Shown here: positions 1-8,439 of the stretch, one piece after another | Layout of the letters: every line of letters begins with the position of its first letter | Numbering within the stretch: the first letter of the stretch is position 1 | NCBI GenBank assembly: GCA_965214675.1 | Contig: OZ243969.1 | Location: 62,001-126,000, forward strand | DNA from: WTFY01 sp965214675 | GTDB taxonomy: Bacteria > Pseudomonadota > Gammaproteobacteria > UBA4575 | Direction of reading: 5' to 3' | DNA length: 64,000 nt | Program-made: the position numbers and the translations under genes | Notes under the pieces: generated by a model | Databases searched by the model: none | Seen by the model: the letters and a program-made list of their open reading frames with translations, nothing else | Told to the model about the DNA's origin: nothing

Positions 1-793
1 CTGAATATCGGCAAAAGCCTCCGCCAAGATGATCAAAAAGACCACCTGCTGCCATTTTTTCCAGAGTGAAAATTGCTGCATGCAATGAGCGGGGGCTGTT
101 CTGTTGTGTCGAATTTGATTGCGCGTAGTAACGCAATAGCCGCTCAATATGAGTAGTGTGTGGGAACTTGGGTGCAGGTCCAAATCCACCGTCCTTTACA
201 TCGAAGGCCTGCTCGATCTGTTGGTTACAAATTTTGAAGAGGTCAGGAGAGAGATCTGTTAATGCGTAGGTCGGTTCATGGATTTTTTGCAATACACTTT
301 GTATCGATTGATTTTGAGCTGTAATTTCTTCGCGTCGATCTTGGTACACTTTTGAAATGTGTTGCAGCAAATCCTTGAATGATGGTAGCCCGTGACGCGC
401 TTCATTGGGGAAATATGTACCTCCGAAAAACGGCATTTGGTCATCGGGAGTTAAAAACATGGTCAATGGCCATCCACCTGTGCGCTGTGTCAGCACAAAC
501 TGCGCAGTCTGGTAAATTTTGTCAATGTCAGGACGCTCCTCACGATCAATTTTGATGTTGATGAATAGTTCATTCATTATTTTTGCTGTGGTTTCATCCT
601 CGAACGATTCGTGCGCCATGACATGGCACCAGTGGCAAGCTGAATACCCGATTGACAACAGGATTGGTTTGTCTTCTTGTCTGGCACGCTCAAGTGCTTC
701 ATCGCTCCAGGGATACCACTCTACCGGATTATCCGCATGCTGAATCAAGTAGGGGCTGGTCTGTCCGGCAAGATGGTTTTTACCTTGATTCAT
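1..793 (-). CDS. Thioredoxin-like DUF255 protein (YyaL / SPATA20 family), 3' part cut by window edge
   Basis: The minus-strand frame stays open from an ATG at 793 to the left edge, giving about 264 N-terminal residues of a family usually near 650-700. The N-terminus reads MNQGKNHLAGQTSPYLIQHA, and the thioredoxin-like part carries a CHWC motif at residues 53-56 followed by HVM and an FEDE stretch. Further on come GGWPLTMFLTPD and GGFGPAPKFPH, both hallmarks of the DUF255/glucosaminidase-like fusion family. The cellular role of this family is not settled; a redox or protein-folding function is suggested only by the thioredoxin fold. It is transcribed away from lgt. The C-terminal six-hairpin domain lies outside the window. 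Confidence 0.9.
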   Translation of the reverse strand, partial: MNQGKNHLAGQTSPYLIQHADNPVEWYPWSDEALERARQEDKPILLSIGYSACHWCHVMAHESFEDETTAKIMNELFINIKIDREERPDIDKIYQTAQFVLTQRTGGWPLTMFLTPDDQMPFFGGTYFPNEARHGLPSFKDLLQHISKVYQDRREEITAQNQSIQSVLQKIHEPTYALTDLSPDLFKICNQQIEQAFDVKDGGFGPAPKFPHTTHIERLLRYYAQSNSTQQNSPRSLHAAIFTLEKMAAGGLFDHLGGGFCRYS

Positions 794-888
794 GTTTATG
801 ATGCGCTCACTGTTTTTTGTATAGTCTGCACATGGATTTTCCAGCATCTCAGGTCGTGGGACGGAAAATTAAATGTATATGATATGGC

Positions 889-1689
889 ATGTTGAATTTC
901 CCAAATCTTGATCCCGTTATCTTTTCTTTTGGACCTCTGAAGCTTCACTGGTATGGCTTTATGTATGCAGTAGGGTTCCTGTCATTCTGGGGCCTGGCCC
1001 ATATTCTCGCAAAAAAGGAGCATACAGTAGTACAGCCTGCGGATGTTGACGATCTTTTTTTCTATGGCATGTTGGGAGTAGTGCTAGGTGGTCGCCTCGG
1101 CTCGGTACTGTTTTATAACCATTCCTATTTTCTTGAAGACCCGCTTTACCTGTTCAGGATCTGGGAAGGAGGTATGAGTTTTCATGGCGGGCTGCTGGGT
1201 GTCATCATTGTGTTGTGGATTTTTCATAGGAAAAAAGGGTGTAAATTTTTGCAATTGTGCGATTTTATTGCTCCAACTGTACCAGTGGGGCTTGGGGCAG
1301 GGCGAATTGGTAATTTTATTAATGGAGAGCTGTGGGGCCGTGCAACGGACGTCCCATGGGGCATGGTATTCCCGGGTGCAGATTCACTGGCCAGGCACCC
1401 TTCGCAACTTTACCAGGCCTTTCTGGAAGGCCTGGTATTGTTCTTGATACTTTGGTTGTTTGCAAAAAAACCACGTCCAGGCGGAGCAGTAGCCGGTTTG
1501 TTTATGCTGTTGTACGGAGTATTTAGGTTTATGACAGAGTTTGTGCGAGAGCCCGATATGAACTTGGGGTTTGTCGCCTTCGACTGGATGACGATGGGCC
1601 AGCTTTTGACGATACCCATGATCTTGATTGGTGTTCTGTTGATGTATCAGGCATACATAAGATCTGGGCCAGCAATTCGGACACACTGA
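889..1689 (+). CDS. lgt: Prolipoprotein diacylglyceryl transferase
   Basis: Inner-membrane enzyme that transfers diacylglycerol from phosphatidylglycerol to the lipobox cysteine of prolipoproteins. It is the first step of lipoprotein maturation, needed by the lipoproteins encoded elsewhere in this window. The 266-residue length is normal. The essential HGG motif is at residues 99-101 and the Lgt signature GRIGNFINGELWGR at 138-151, within a multi-span hydrophobic protein. The start is an ATG close behind the divergent DUF255 gene. It is followed after 3 bp by thyA and then folA, the usual lgt-thyA-folA order of gammaproteobacteria. Confidence 0.97.
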   Translation: MLNFPNLDPVIFSFGPLKLHWYGFMYAVGFLSFWGLAHILAKKEHTVVQPADVDDLFFYGMLGVVLGGRLGSVLFYNHSYFLEDPLYLFRIWEGGMSFHGGLLGVIIVLWIFHRKKGCKFLQLCDFIAPTVPVGLGAGRIGNFINGELWGRATDVPWGMVFPGADSLARHPSQLYQAFLEGLVLFLILWLFAKKPRPGGAVAGLFMLLYGVFRFMTEFVREPDMNLGFVAFDWMTMGQLLTIPMILIGVLLMYQAYIRSGPAIRTH

Positions 1690-1692
1690 ACG

Positions 1693-2487
1693 ATGCAGCA
1701 ATATCTTGAACTATTGAGGCACGTCATTGACAAGGGTGTAGAAAAAGAGGACCGCACCGGTACCGGCACCTATTCTGTCTTTGGCTATCAGATGAGATTT
1801 GACCTGGCAGACGGTTTTCCTCTTTTAACTACAAAAAAACTTCATCTGAAATCAATCATTCATGAACTGTTGTGGTTTTTGAAGGGCGACACCAATATTG
1901 CCTACCTGCAAGAAAATGGTGTTTCAATCTGGGATCAGTGGGCTGATCAAAATGGAGATTTGGGCCCAGTCTACGGCGCACAATGGCGCAACTGGTCTTG
2001 TGCTGACGGTAAGTCAATTGACCAGATCACCACATTGATCGAGGGCTTGAAAGCAGACCCGCTATCAAGAAGGCACATAGTCAGTGCCTGGAATGTTGGC
2101 GCACTGGGTGGCATGGCACTGCCACCTTGCCATGCTTTTTTTCAGTTTTATGTTGCCCAGAATCGACTTTCGTGTCAGCTATACCAACGTAGTGCCGATG
2201 TTTTTCTTGGGGTTCCGTTTAACATCGCTTCCTATGCGCTTTTATTGTTGATGGTTGCACAGGTAACAGGCTATCAAGCCGGTGAGTTTGTGCACACTTT
2301 TGGCGACGTACACCTCTACAAAAATCATGTTGAACAGGCGAATCAGCAACTTGAGCGAACCCCTTTCGAGTTGCCGAAGATGCACATCAATCCGCAAGTA
2401 AACTCAATTTTTGATTTTGTATATGAGGATTTTGAGTTGCAGAATTATCAATCTCATGGTCACATCCCAGCCCCAGTAGCAGTCTAG
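1693..2487 (+). CDS. thyA: Thymidylate synthase
   Basis: Cytoplasmic enzyme converting dUMP and 5,10-methylene-THF to dTMP and dihydrofolate. The 264 residues match the classical bacterial ThyA. The catalytic cysteine is C146 in LPPCHAFFQFYV, followed by the dUMP-binding QLYQRSADVFLG segment. It lies 3 bp after lgt and its TAG stop overlaps the GTG start of folA by one base, so the enzyme making dihydrofolate is translationally coupled to the one recycling it. In a serine-cycle organism this enzyme competes with serine hydroxymethyltransferase for methylene-THF. Confidence 0.98.
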   Translation: MQQYLELLRHVIDKGVEKEDRTGTGTYSVFGYQMRFDLADGFPLLTTKKLHLKSIIHELLWFLKGDTNIAYLQENGVSIWDQWADQNGDLGPVYGAQWRNWSCADGKSIDQITTLIEGLKADPLSRRHIVSAWNVGALGGMALPPCHAFFQFYVAQNRLSCQLYQRSADVFLGVPFNIASYALLLLMVAQVTGYQAGEFVHTFGDVHLYKNHVEQANQQLERTPFELPKMHINPQVNSIFDFVYEDFELQNYQSHGHIPAPVAV

Positions 2488-2999
2488 TGCAAAATCCAGA
2501 AATTGTTGTTATCGCTGCCATGGCTCATCATGGGGTCATTGGGAAAGATGGCGCAATCCCCTGGCATTTGCCTGCAGATTTGCAGCGCTTTAAAAACACC
2601 ACGATGGGCTATCCCATGGTGATGGGGCGTAAAACTTTTGAGTCACTACCGAGTGTGCTGCCAGGTCGGCAGCATGTCATTCTTACCCGAAACAGGAATT
2701 ACATCGCAAAGGGTTGTGACATTGTCACCTGCTGGGAGGAGGCAAAGACCCTACTGGCAGAATCGGAAAAGATATTCGTGATTGGTGGAGCTGAAGTTCA
2801 TGCACTCGTGTTACCCCATGCGCAGCAGTTAGACCTTACATTCGTGCATGCAGAGCTGGAAGGAGATACTTTTTTCCCACAATGGGACAAGAGTCATTGG
2901 AAGGAAGTAAGCCGGGAATTTCGTCCCAGGGATGATAAAAACCAATATGACCTGGAAAATATTCGGTATCTGCGTATCAACAGGGGTTTGAAGAGTTGA
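2487..2999 (+). CDS. folA: Dihydrofolate reductase
   Basis: NADPH-dependent reduction of dihydrofolate to THF, the target of trimethoprim. The 170-residue protein opens with IVVIAAMAHHGVIGKDGAIPWHLPADL; D31 corresponds to the catalytic Asp27 of E. coli, and the NADPH segments GRKTFES and IGGAEVH are present. The start is a GTG at 2487 sharing one base with the thyA stop; no better start lies inside. It ends the lgt-thyA-folA operon and converges on apaH, with only about 70 bp between the two stops and no clear rho-independent terminator. Confidence 0.96.
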   Translation: MQNPEIVVIAAMAHHGVIGKDGAIPWHLPADLQRFKNTTMGYPMVMGRKTFESLPSVLPGRQHVILTRNRNYIAKGCDIVTCWEEAKTLLAESEKIFVIGGAEVHALVLPHAQQLDLTFVHAELEGDTFFPQWDKSHWKEVSREFRPRDDKNQYDLENIRYLRINRGLKS

Positions 3000-3068
3000 A
3001 AGGCGCAGCTGCGAGGCATTAATTAAAACAGATTAATCCTGAGTGACAGAAGACCCAAGGGACAGTGT

Positions 3069-3905
3069 CTAAACGGCCGGAATTGCTCGCTTGGCTTCGC
3101 AGGCGATCTGAAATTTCTTGTACTTGGGCTTACGGATTCTTACGGCTGTCAGCGCCCCGCCCCAAAGGCATCCTGTATCGGTCGCAATAATATTATTACT
3201 GTCCCGGTAACCCAATGTTGACCAGTGCCCGAATACAATGGCAGTGTCTTTGCTTTTCCGTGAACTAATCTCGTACCAAGGCTGCATCTTTGGACCCTGC
3301 GTGCCGGGTGGCCCTTTCTCTGTCATACTCATCACACCTTCATGGTCACAATAACGCAGCCGTGTGAATGAGTTGGTGATCACACGCAGTCGCTCCCATC
3401 CGGTCAGGGTTTCATCCCACTGCCGGGGTGTATCTCCGTACATGTTTCTCAAAAAGTCGATGTAGTTTCCAGAGCGCAAGATCTCCTCTACCTCATTTGC
3501 ATATGCGGCTGCGTTTTTAACACTCCACTGAGGGATGATTCCGGCATGCACCATGGCAATGTTGAGTACTTCGTCAAAGTGCATCAGCGGACGATGTCTT
3601 AGCCAGTCGATCAATTCATCCACGTCGCTGGCACGAAGGGTTTCGGCAAGACTGCTGTATTCTGTAGTCGGTTTAACATTTGCATGGGCTGCCAGCAAAT
3701 GGAGATCATGGTTCCCCAATACAGTTGTAGCTGATTCACCCAGGGACTTTATCCAGCGCAGTGTTTCAAGTGATTTTGGTCCTCGGTTGACCAGGTCGCC
3801 AACAAACCACAACTCATCGCACTTTGGATTAAATTCAATCTTTTCAACAAGTGCAGTCAGCTCATCAAAGCAACCCTGCACGTCTCCAATAGCATAAATA
3901 GCCAT
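3069..3905 (-). CDS. apaH: Symmetrical bis(5'-nucleosyl)-tetraphosphatase
   Basis: Metallophosphatase that splits Ap4A into two ADP and can also decap Np4-capped RNA. At 278 residues it has the family's usual size. The metal-binding phosphoesterase motifs are GDVQG (7-11), GDLVNRGP (36-43) and GNHD (64-67), with a later FGHWS histidine motif. It is the last gene of the minus-strand block lptD-surA-pdxA-(unknown)-rsmA-apaG-apaH, about 150 bp after apaG. That gap shows no obvious terminator. Confidence 0.96.
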   Translation of the reverse strand: MAIYAIGDVQGCFDELTALVEKIEFNPKCDELWFVGDLVNRGPKSLETLRWIKSLGESATTVLGNHDLHLLAAHANVKPTTEYSSLAETLRASDVDELIDWLRHRPLMHFDEVLNIAMVHAGIIPQWSVKNAAAYANEVEEILRSGNYIDFLRNMYGDTPRQWDETLTGWERLRVITNSFTRLRYCDHEGVMSMTEKGPPGTQGPKMQPWYEISSRKSKDTAIVFGHWSTLGYRDSNNIIATDTGCLWGGALTAVRIRKPKYKKFQIACEAKRAIPAV

Positions 3906-4053
3906 GTCAGGGTTTTAGTTTGTGGAGTTGAATAGCTGAGAAAGGTGAGAACCAGGTCTAGTTAAAACCTGAAGTCATGAACGTAACTATCTGATCATAA
4001 ACATAAAGTTCGAAGAAGTGATTCGGGGTTAGGTCCACGTGCTGAACATTGCG

Positions 4054-4431
4054 CTAATGCAAAACACGGGGTGCGGCCAAGGTGAACGGATTGATCTCCG
4101 CGTCAAACTTTGTACCGTCATCAGTTACCATCTGATAACTTCCTTGCATCGTGCCTACCGGCGTTTCCAGCATCGTTCCGCTAGTGTATTGAAATGCTTC
4201 GCCAGGGCGTAAATAGGGCTGTTCACCCACAACCCCTTCACCCTTTACTTCCTGAGTCTTGCCATTGGAATCTGTGATAATCCAATGGCGTGTCATCAGC
4301 CGGGCTGGCACAAGTCCGGTATTATGTATGGTAACGGTATAGGCAAAAACGAATCTATTTTGCCTTTCATCAGCTTCAATAAATGCACTATCCACACTTA
4401 CATCAATACTATGATTTTCTAACTTTTCCAC
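4054..4431 (-). CDS. apaG: ApaG domain protein (Co2+/Mg2+ efflux-associated)
   Basis: A 125-residue single-domain protein of the ApaG (DUF525) fold. Typical segments are FAYTVTIHNTG, the WIITDSNGK strand with VKGEGVVGEQP after it, and GSYQMVTDDG near the end. The family adopts a fibronectin-III-like fold; its function is poorly defined, though mutants in other bacteria affect divalent cation sensitivity. It lies between rsmA and apaH exactly as in E. coli, which strongly supports the call. Confidence 0.95.
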   Translation of the reverse strand: MEKLENHSIDVSVDSAFIEADERQNRFVFAYTVTIHNTGLVPARLMTRHWIITDSNGKTQEVKGEGVVGEQPYLRPGEAFQYTSGTMLETPVGTMQGSYQMVTDDGTKFDAEINPFTLAAPRVLH

Positions 4432-4477
4432 AGTGCTTGCTTATGCATTTACATCGATCATATGTCAAAAAAACATA

Positions 4478-5257
4478 TCACCCTGAGAGCAGGTTGGCAA
4501 GATTTATATACTGCTGCACAGGTATTTCTTGGGGGCGATTGCGTGGATCAATATCAACCTGTTTCAACTGTGTAACCGAGACATATTTTGCGAGGCAGTT
4601 TTTGATTGTTTTTCTTCTTTGCTGAAAAGCAGATTTTACGAGCTCGCTGAATAGTGTCTGGTCACGAATCTTTCTCAGCGTGACTGGGTCAGGCAGTATG
4701 CGCATGAAGCACGAGGTTACCTTCGGTGGTGGAGAGAACATATGAGGTGGAATTTCAAACAGGTTCTCTGACTTATAAGCGCTCTTCATTACCACGCTAA
4801 GTCTGCTGTATTCAGGGGTTTTCGGACGTGCTGTGATTCTTTCTGCAACTTCTTTCTGGAGCATGAAATGCATATCAGAAATTATTTCAGAGAATTGCAG
4901 CAGATGAAATAATAATGGTGTCGATATGTTGTATGGCAAGTTGCCAATCACACGAATCGGCTGGTCTGAATTGCCCACACGATTGAAATCAAATTTCAGA
5001 ACATCGCCTTGATGTAAAATCAACGCCCCAACTTCCCGACATTGCTTTGTTAGTTCTGTAGACAGGGCTTGATCGATTTCGATGGCATGCATCGTGCCTG
5101 CCTTTTCTAATACGGGCAGGGTGATGGCACCAAGGCCGGGACCGACTTCACAGATATTTTGTTTTGGAGCAGGGGCTATGGCCTGAGTAATCAAAGAGAT
5201 GGTAGCTTTATCCGCTAATAAATGCTGCCCAAGGTGTTTGTTAAGCTTCATGGTCAA
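4478..5257 (-). CDS. rsmA: 16S rRNA (A1518/A1519) dimethyltransferase
   Basis: SAM-dependent enzyme (KsgA) dimethylating two adjacent adenosines near the 3' end of 16S rRNA during late 30S assembly. The 259-residue protein shows the SAM-binding EVGPGLG (37-43) and the catalytic NLPY (106-109). The start reads MTMKLNKHLGQHLL; either the first or third residue could initiate. Unlike in E. coli, where it directly follows pdxA, here a small exported protein gene is interposed. Loss of KsgA gives kasugamycin resistance in other bacteria. Confidence 0.97.
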   Translation of the reverse strand: MTMKLNKHLGQHLLADKATISLITQAIAPAPKQNICEVGPGLGAITLPVLEKAGTMHAIEIDQALSTELTKQCREVGALILHQGDVLKFDFNRVGNSDQPIRVIGNLPYNISTPLLFHLLQFSEIISDMHFMLQKEVAERITARPKTPEYSRLSVVMKSAYKSENLFEIPPHMFSPPPKVTSCFMRILPDPVTLRKIRDQTLFSELVKSAFQQRRKTIKNCLAKYVSVTQLKQVDIDPRNRPQEIPVQQYINLANLLSG

Positions 5258-5297
5258 AGCTGAAAATTCGTGCAGATAGCTCAGGTTTTACTTTCCC

Positions 5298-5317
5298 AGA
5301 TACCGGTTCTGGTATCT
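5298..5317. repeat. Perfect 7-bp inverted repeat (hairpin) between rsmA and the upstream unknown gene
   Basis: AGATACC at 5298-5304 pairs perfectly with GGTATCT at 5311-5317 across a 6-base loop. It lies in the 121-bp spacer between the exported unknown protein and rsmA. No T-run follows on either strand, so it is not a convincing intrinsic terminator; an RNA-processing or attenuating hairpin is possible. Confidence 0.4.
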
Positions 5318-5378
5318 CCACGCGATCTGACAGGCGACACAGGCTACAGTGCAGCATATGTTGAACAGTAAGTCAGCA

Positions 5379-5948
5379 CTAATCTGTGGTTTTTCTTTGT
5401 GCTGGGGAGGGCGCTAAATGCGTACTTGCCGTTGTTTGTGTAGGTGTCGTGTGCTCAGTGTCATCATGTTTTTGGATTTTCGTTTCTCTGACAACATAGG
5501 TACAGATGATTTCATAATGCTCCTGTTCGATCGGCTTAACCAAGGAGAGAGTAATTATAAGATCTGGATGATAAAGCAGGAGTTGCTTGCTCTCCTTTAG
5601 GGTATCTGATGTCGTTGAATCCGTAATTACGCCAAACCGCAGCGCTAGGCTTCTTCCGATCTGATCTGCAATATTGCGCAAGGCTGCCAAGGTCGTAGAG
5701 TTTTTTCTAAGTAAAAGTTGACCCAAGTGGGTTACGCCGAGTGCTGAAGCATTTTCCGTAATTTCCAACGCGCGTGCTTTGCTGGAAAGGGGCTTGAATT
5801 TGAATGCAATTTTTCCGTCATGGAGCAATTCGAATTCTTCGTTGCTCGAAATAGTGATGACGCGGTCCAAGTCAACGGAATACGCGGCAGGCATACAGCA
5901 ACTAACCAATAGTACTGAAAGCAGTATAAATTTGATTTTGCGGTTCAT
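5379..5948 (-). CDS. Unknown exported protein, 189 aa
   Basis: I do not recognise this family. The N-terminus MNRKIKFILLSVLLVSCC is a clear export signal. LVSC could be a lipobox with C17, or signal peptidase I could cut after PAAYS. The mature part begins VDLDRVITISSNEEFELLHDG, is predicted alpha/beta with a helical middle, and ends in a Thr/Gln/Ser-rich low-complexity tail. It sits between pdxA and rsmA, where related gammaproteobacteria have no gene. Its position in an operon with surA and lptD makes an envelope location likely, but no function can be assigned. Confidence 0.75.
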   Translation of the reverse strand: MNRKIKFILLSVLLVSCCMPAAYSVDLDRVITISSNEEFELLHDGKIAFKFKPLSSKARALEITENASALGVTHLGQLLLRKNSTTLAALRNIADQIGRSLALRFGVITDSTTSDTLKESKQLLLYHPDLIITLSLVKPIEQEHYEIICTYVVRETKIQKHDDTEHTTPTQTTASTHLAPSPAQRKTTD

Positions 5949-6070
5949 TTATCAGAGCGTAAAGTGGGATGATTCAGTCCAAAAGATATCCATTTTGTCA
6001 GAGTCAGCTGCAGCCTTTATGTTGCTGTAAAAAGATAGAGCGTTTGTCATAGTGTGGGACCTCTGCTGGT

Positions 6071-7084
6071 TTAATGAGTGTGACTGCCACACAGTTTTGC
6101 AGCCATCACTGCCGCCGTAGAAATACTTCCGGCCTCTGCAATACCCTGTCCAGCGATGTCCAGCGCAGTACCATGATCAACGGAAGTGCGAATGATTGGC
6201 AGGCCTAATGTTACATTAACGATGTTTCCAAAATCACTGTACTTGATAACAGGCAAGCCCTGATCATGATACATTACAACGATCACGTCTCTCGTGTGGA
6301 GTTTTTTCTGGGCAAAAGCTGTATCGGCAGGAAGTGGACCTTCCAGTTGCATGCCTTGTTTGCGCAGCTTATCAAGTAGTGGACTGATTATTTCTTTTTC
6401 TTCTGATCCCAAGTAGCCGTTTTCTCCTGCATGCGGGTTCAACCCGCATACACTTATGGATGGCTTTTCGATTCCGAATCGGTGAACCAGGTCTTGATGC
6501 AAAATTTTCAGTACGGTTTCAATGCGTTTTGGTGTGATTTGGGCAGGTACGTCCGAGACTGGCAGGTGCGTGGTTACAAGTGCCACGCGGAGTATCTGCT
6601 CTGTCTCTATGTTACTCATTTCGTTACTGAGTAACATGACTGGGTCACATCCGGTTTTCTCAGCAAAATATTCTGTATGTCCGGAGAAGGAAAATCCTGC
6701 CTCTTTGATAATGCTTTTTTGCACAGGACCTGTCGTCACCGCTTGGCATTCGTTTTTCTGGGTAAGCTCAATAGCAGTATTCAGGGTCTCAATGACATAG
6801 CTTGAATTCTCGACATCCAACTTTCCTGGAGTTACGTGGTTCAAGATTGGAATATCGATCACATCAAGTTGACCGGGGCGATGGGGCGCAGGAATTTGCC
6901 CCGGGGTAAAGCTATTCACTGATACGTTGATGCATAACTGCTTTGCAATACCTGCCAATAATTCTTTATTGGCAACTGCTACGATCTCAAACGCAAGTGC
7001 ATGTCGGGCGAGTTTGAGTACAATCTCAGGACCAATTCCAGCCGGTTCGCCTGGAGTCACAGCAATTCGTGGTACGGGTTGCAT
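6071..7084 (-). CDS. pdxA: 4-hydroxythreonine-4-phosphate dehydrogenase
   Basis: NAD-dependent oxidative step of the DXP-dependent pyridoxal phosphate pathway, feeding PdxJ. The 337 residues are typical. Signatures include TPGEPAGIGPE (10-20), the metal-binding SGHTEYFAEKTG with H136, and the C-terminal YHDQGLP and TSVDHGTALD motifs. It follows surA by 39 bp as in E. coli. PLP made here serves several enzymes in this window: SgaA, IlvE and Dat. Confidence 0.97.
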   Translation of the reverse strand: MQPVPRIAVTPGEPAGIGPEIVLKLARHALAFEIVAVANKELLAGIAKQLCINVSVNSFTPGQIPAPHRPGQLDVIDIPILNHVTPGKLDVENSSYVIETLNTAIELTQKNECQAVTTGPVQKSIIKEAGFSFSGHTEYFAEKTGCDPVMLLSNEMSNIETEQILRVALVTTHLPVSDVPAQITPKRIETVLKILHQDLVHRFGIEKPSISVCGLNPHAGENGYLGSEEKEIISPLLDKLRKQGMQLEGPLPADTAFAQKKLHTRDVIVVMYHDQGLPVIKYSDFGNIVNVTLGLPIIRTSVDHGTALDIAGQGIAEAGSISTAAVMAAKLCGSHTH

Positions 7085-7123
7085 GGAGGCAGTCGATCAA
7101 TGCAAATGGCCGAAAGGCCTGGA

Positions 7124-8410
7124 TCAGTTAGAGGAATGCAATCGATTTTCTATATAGCTTTCATCACGAAGTCGTCTTAGCCACAGCTCGGTTTCTTCCT
7201 CAATTTTTCTTTGCCGAATTTGTTCAAAGGCTTTGGCACGGATTGCTGCTTGAGTATTATCATGTTTGCGTACGTCCTGTAATTGCACAATGTGCCAACC
7301 AAACTGAGTACGGAATGGTTCGCTGATTTGTTTGGCTGCCAGCGCATCTACAACTTCCTTGAACTGGGGCACATAGGTGCCCGACACAGCCCACCCTAAT
7401 TGGCCACCATTGAAGGCACTGCTCAGGTCCTCCGAATATTCTTTCGCAAGCTCAGTGAAATCCTCACCTGCCTCAATCCTTGACTTGATGTCTTTCAGTT
7501 TTTTTTCGGCAGCCTCATCGGACAGCAAGGCATTCGTGCGAATCAGTATGTGGCGCACCAGCACCTGGTCAACCATGGTTTCTTTTTCGATCTCTCGCTG
7601 GCCCAAAAGCTTGAAAATATGAAACCCTGATGGACTTTGGATGATTTTGCTTATTTCGCCAGGAGTCATCTGATTGATTTCCTGTACTAGCACCTGCGGC
7701 AATCGTGTTCTGTCCCGCCAACCCAGGTCACCGCCCTGCAGGGCATCCTGAGCATCAGAAGCAGCTATGGCCAGCTGAGTGAAGTTGTCTCCTGACACAG
7801 CACGTTCGTATACCATAGAGGCACGATTCGCAGAATTTTTTATTTGCTCCGGACTCGGGCCCTCAGGAACTGCAATAAGTATGTGCGCAACGTGATACTC
7901 ATTTTCTACTTGCAATAATTCACCATTTGACCTGGCAATGAGTTCTTCGACTTCCGTTTCTGAAACCTGAATGTTTTGATCAATGATACGTTGGCGCAGT
8001 TGCTCTATTATCATCTCGTCCCTGATCTGATTTCTAAATACTGCGTAATCCAAGCCTTGCTTGAGGAGCGTGTCGCGAAACTGTTCAAGATTCATATTGT
8101 TACGTCGTGCTAAATTGCGCATCGCTTGGTCAAGGGTTAGCACGTCAATCTGAATCCCCCGGCGATCAGCAAGCTGAAGTTGCAAGCGTTCAATGATCAG
8201 ACGTTGCAGTACCTGCTCAACAAGCACATTTTTTGGGGGCAGAGCGCTTCGGTTTTGTTTGAATTGTTGCACTAGGGCCTGTATGCGCTGCCGGAGTTCA
8301 CTCTCCATGACGACATCGTCTTCTACGACGGCCACGATTCGATCAAGTGCATTTGTACTGGTGCTGGCGATTAGCAGTACAGCGCACAATATGTACAGGG
8401 AACGTTTCAT
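7124..8410 (-). CDS. surA: Periplasmic chaperone / peptidyl-prolyl isomerase SurA
   Basis: Periplasmic chaperone for outer-membrane beta-barrels, including LptD encoded just upstream. The 428-residue precursor has a signal peptide ending near residue 21 (STSTNA). An N-terminal SurA chaperone domain spans about 22-165, and two parvulin domains start at the HILI motifs at residues 176 and 287. The gap to lptD is 29 bp, so chaperone and main client are probably co-transcribed. Confidence 0.97.
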   Translation of the reverse strand: MKRSLYILCAVLLIASTSTNALDRIVAVVEDDVVMESELRQRIQALVQQFKQNRSALPPKNVLVEQVLQRLIIERLQLQLADRRGIQIDVLTLDQAMRNLARRNNMNLEQFRDTLLKQGLDYAVFRNQIRDEMIIEQLRQRIIDQNIQVSETEVEELIARSNGELLQVENEYHVAHILIAVPEGPSPEQIKNSANRASMVYERAVSGDNFTQLAIAASDAQDALQGGDLGWRDRTRLPQVLVQEINQMTPGEISKIIQSPSGFHIFKLLGQREIEKETMVDQVLVRHILIRTNALLSDEAAEKKLKDIKSRIEAGEDFTELAKEYSEDLSSAFNGGQLGWAVSGTYVPQFKEVVDALAAKQISEPFRTQFGWHIVQLQDVRKHDNTQAAIRAKAFEQIRQRKIEEETELWLRRLRDESYIENRLHSSN

Positions 8411-8439
8411 TCAGGTATCAGTGGCGGGAGGCAAGGTAT

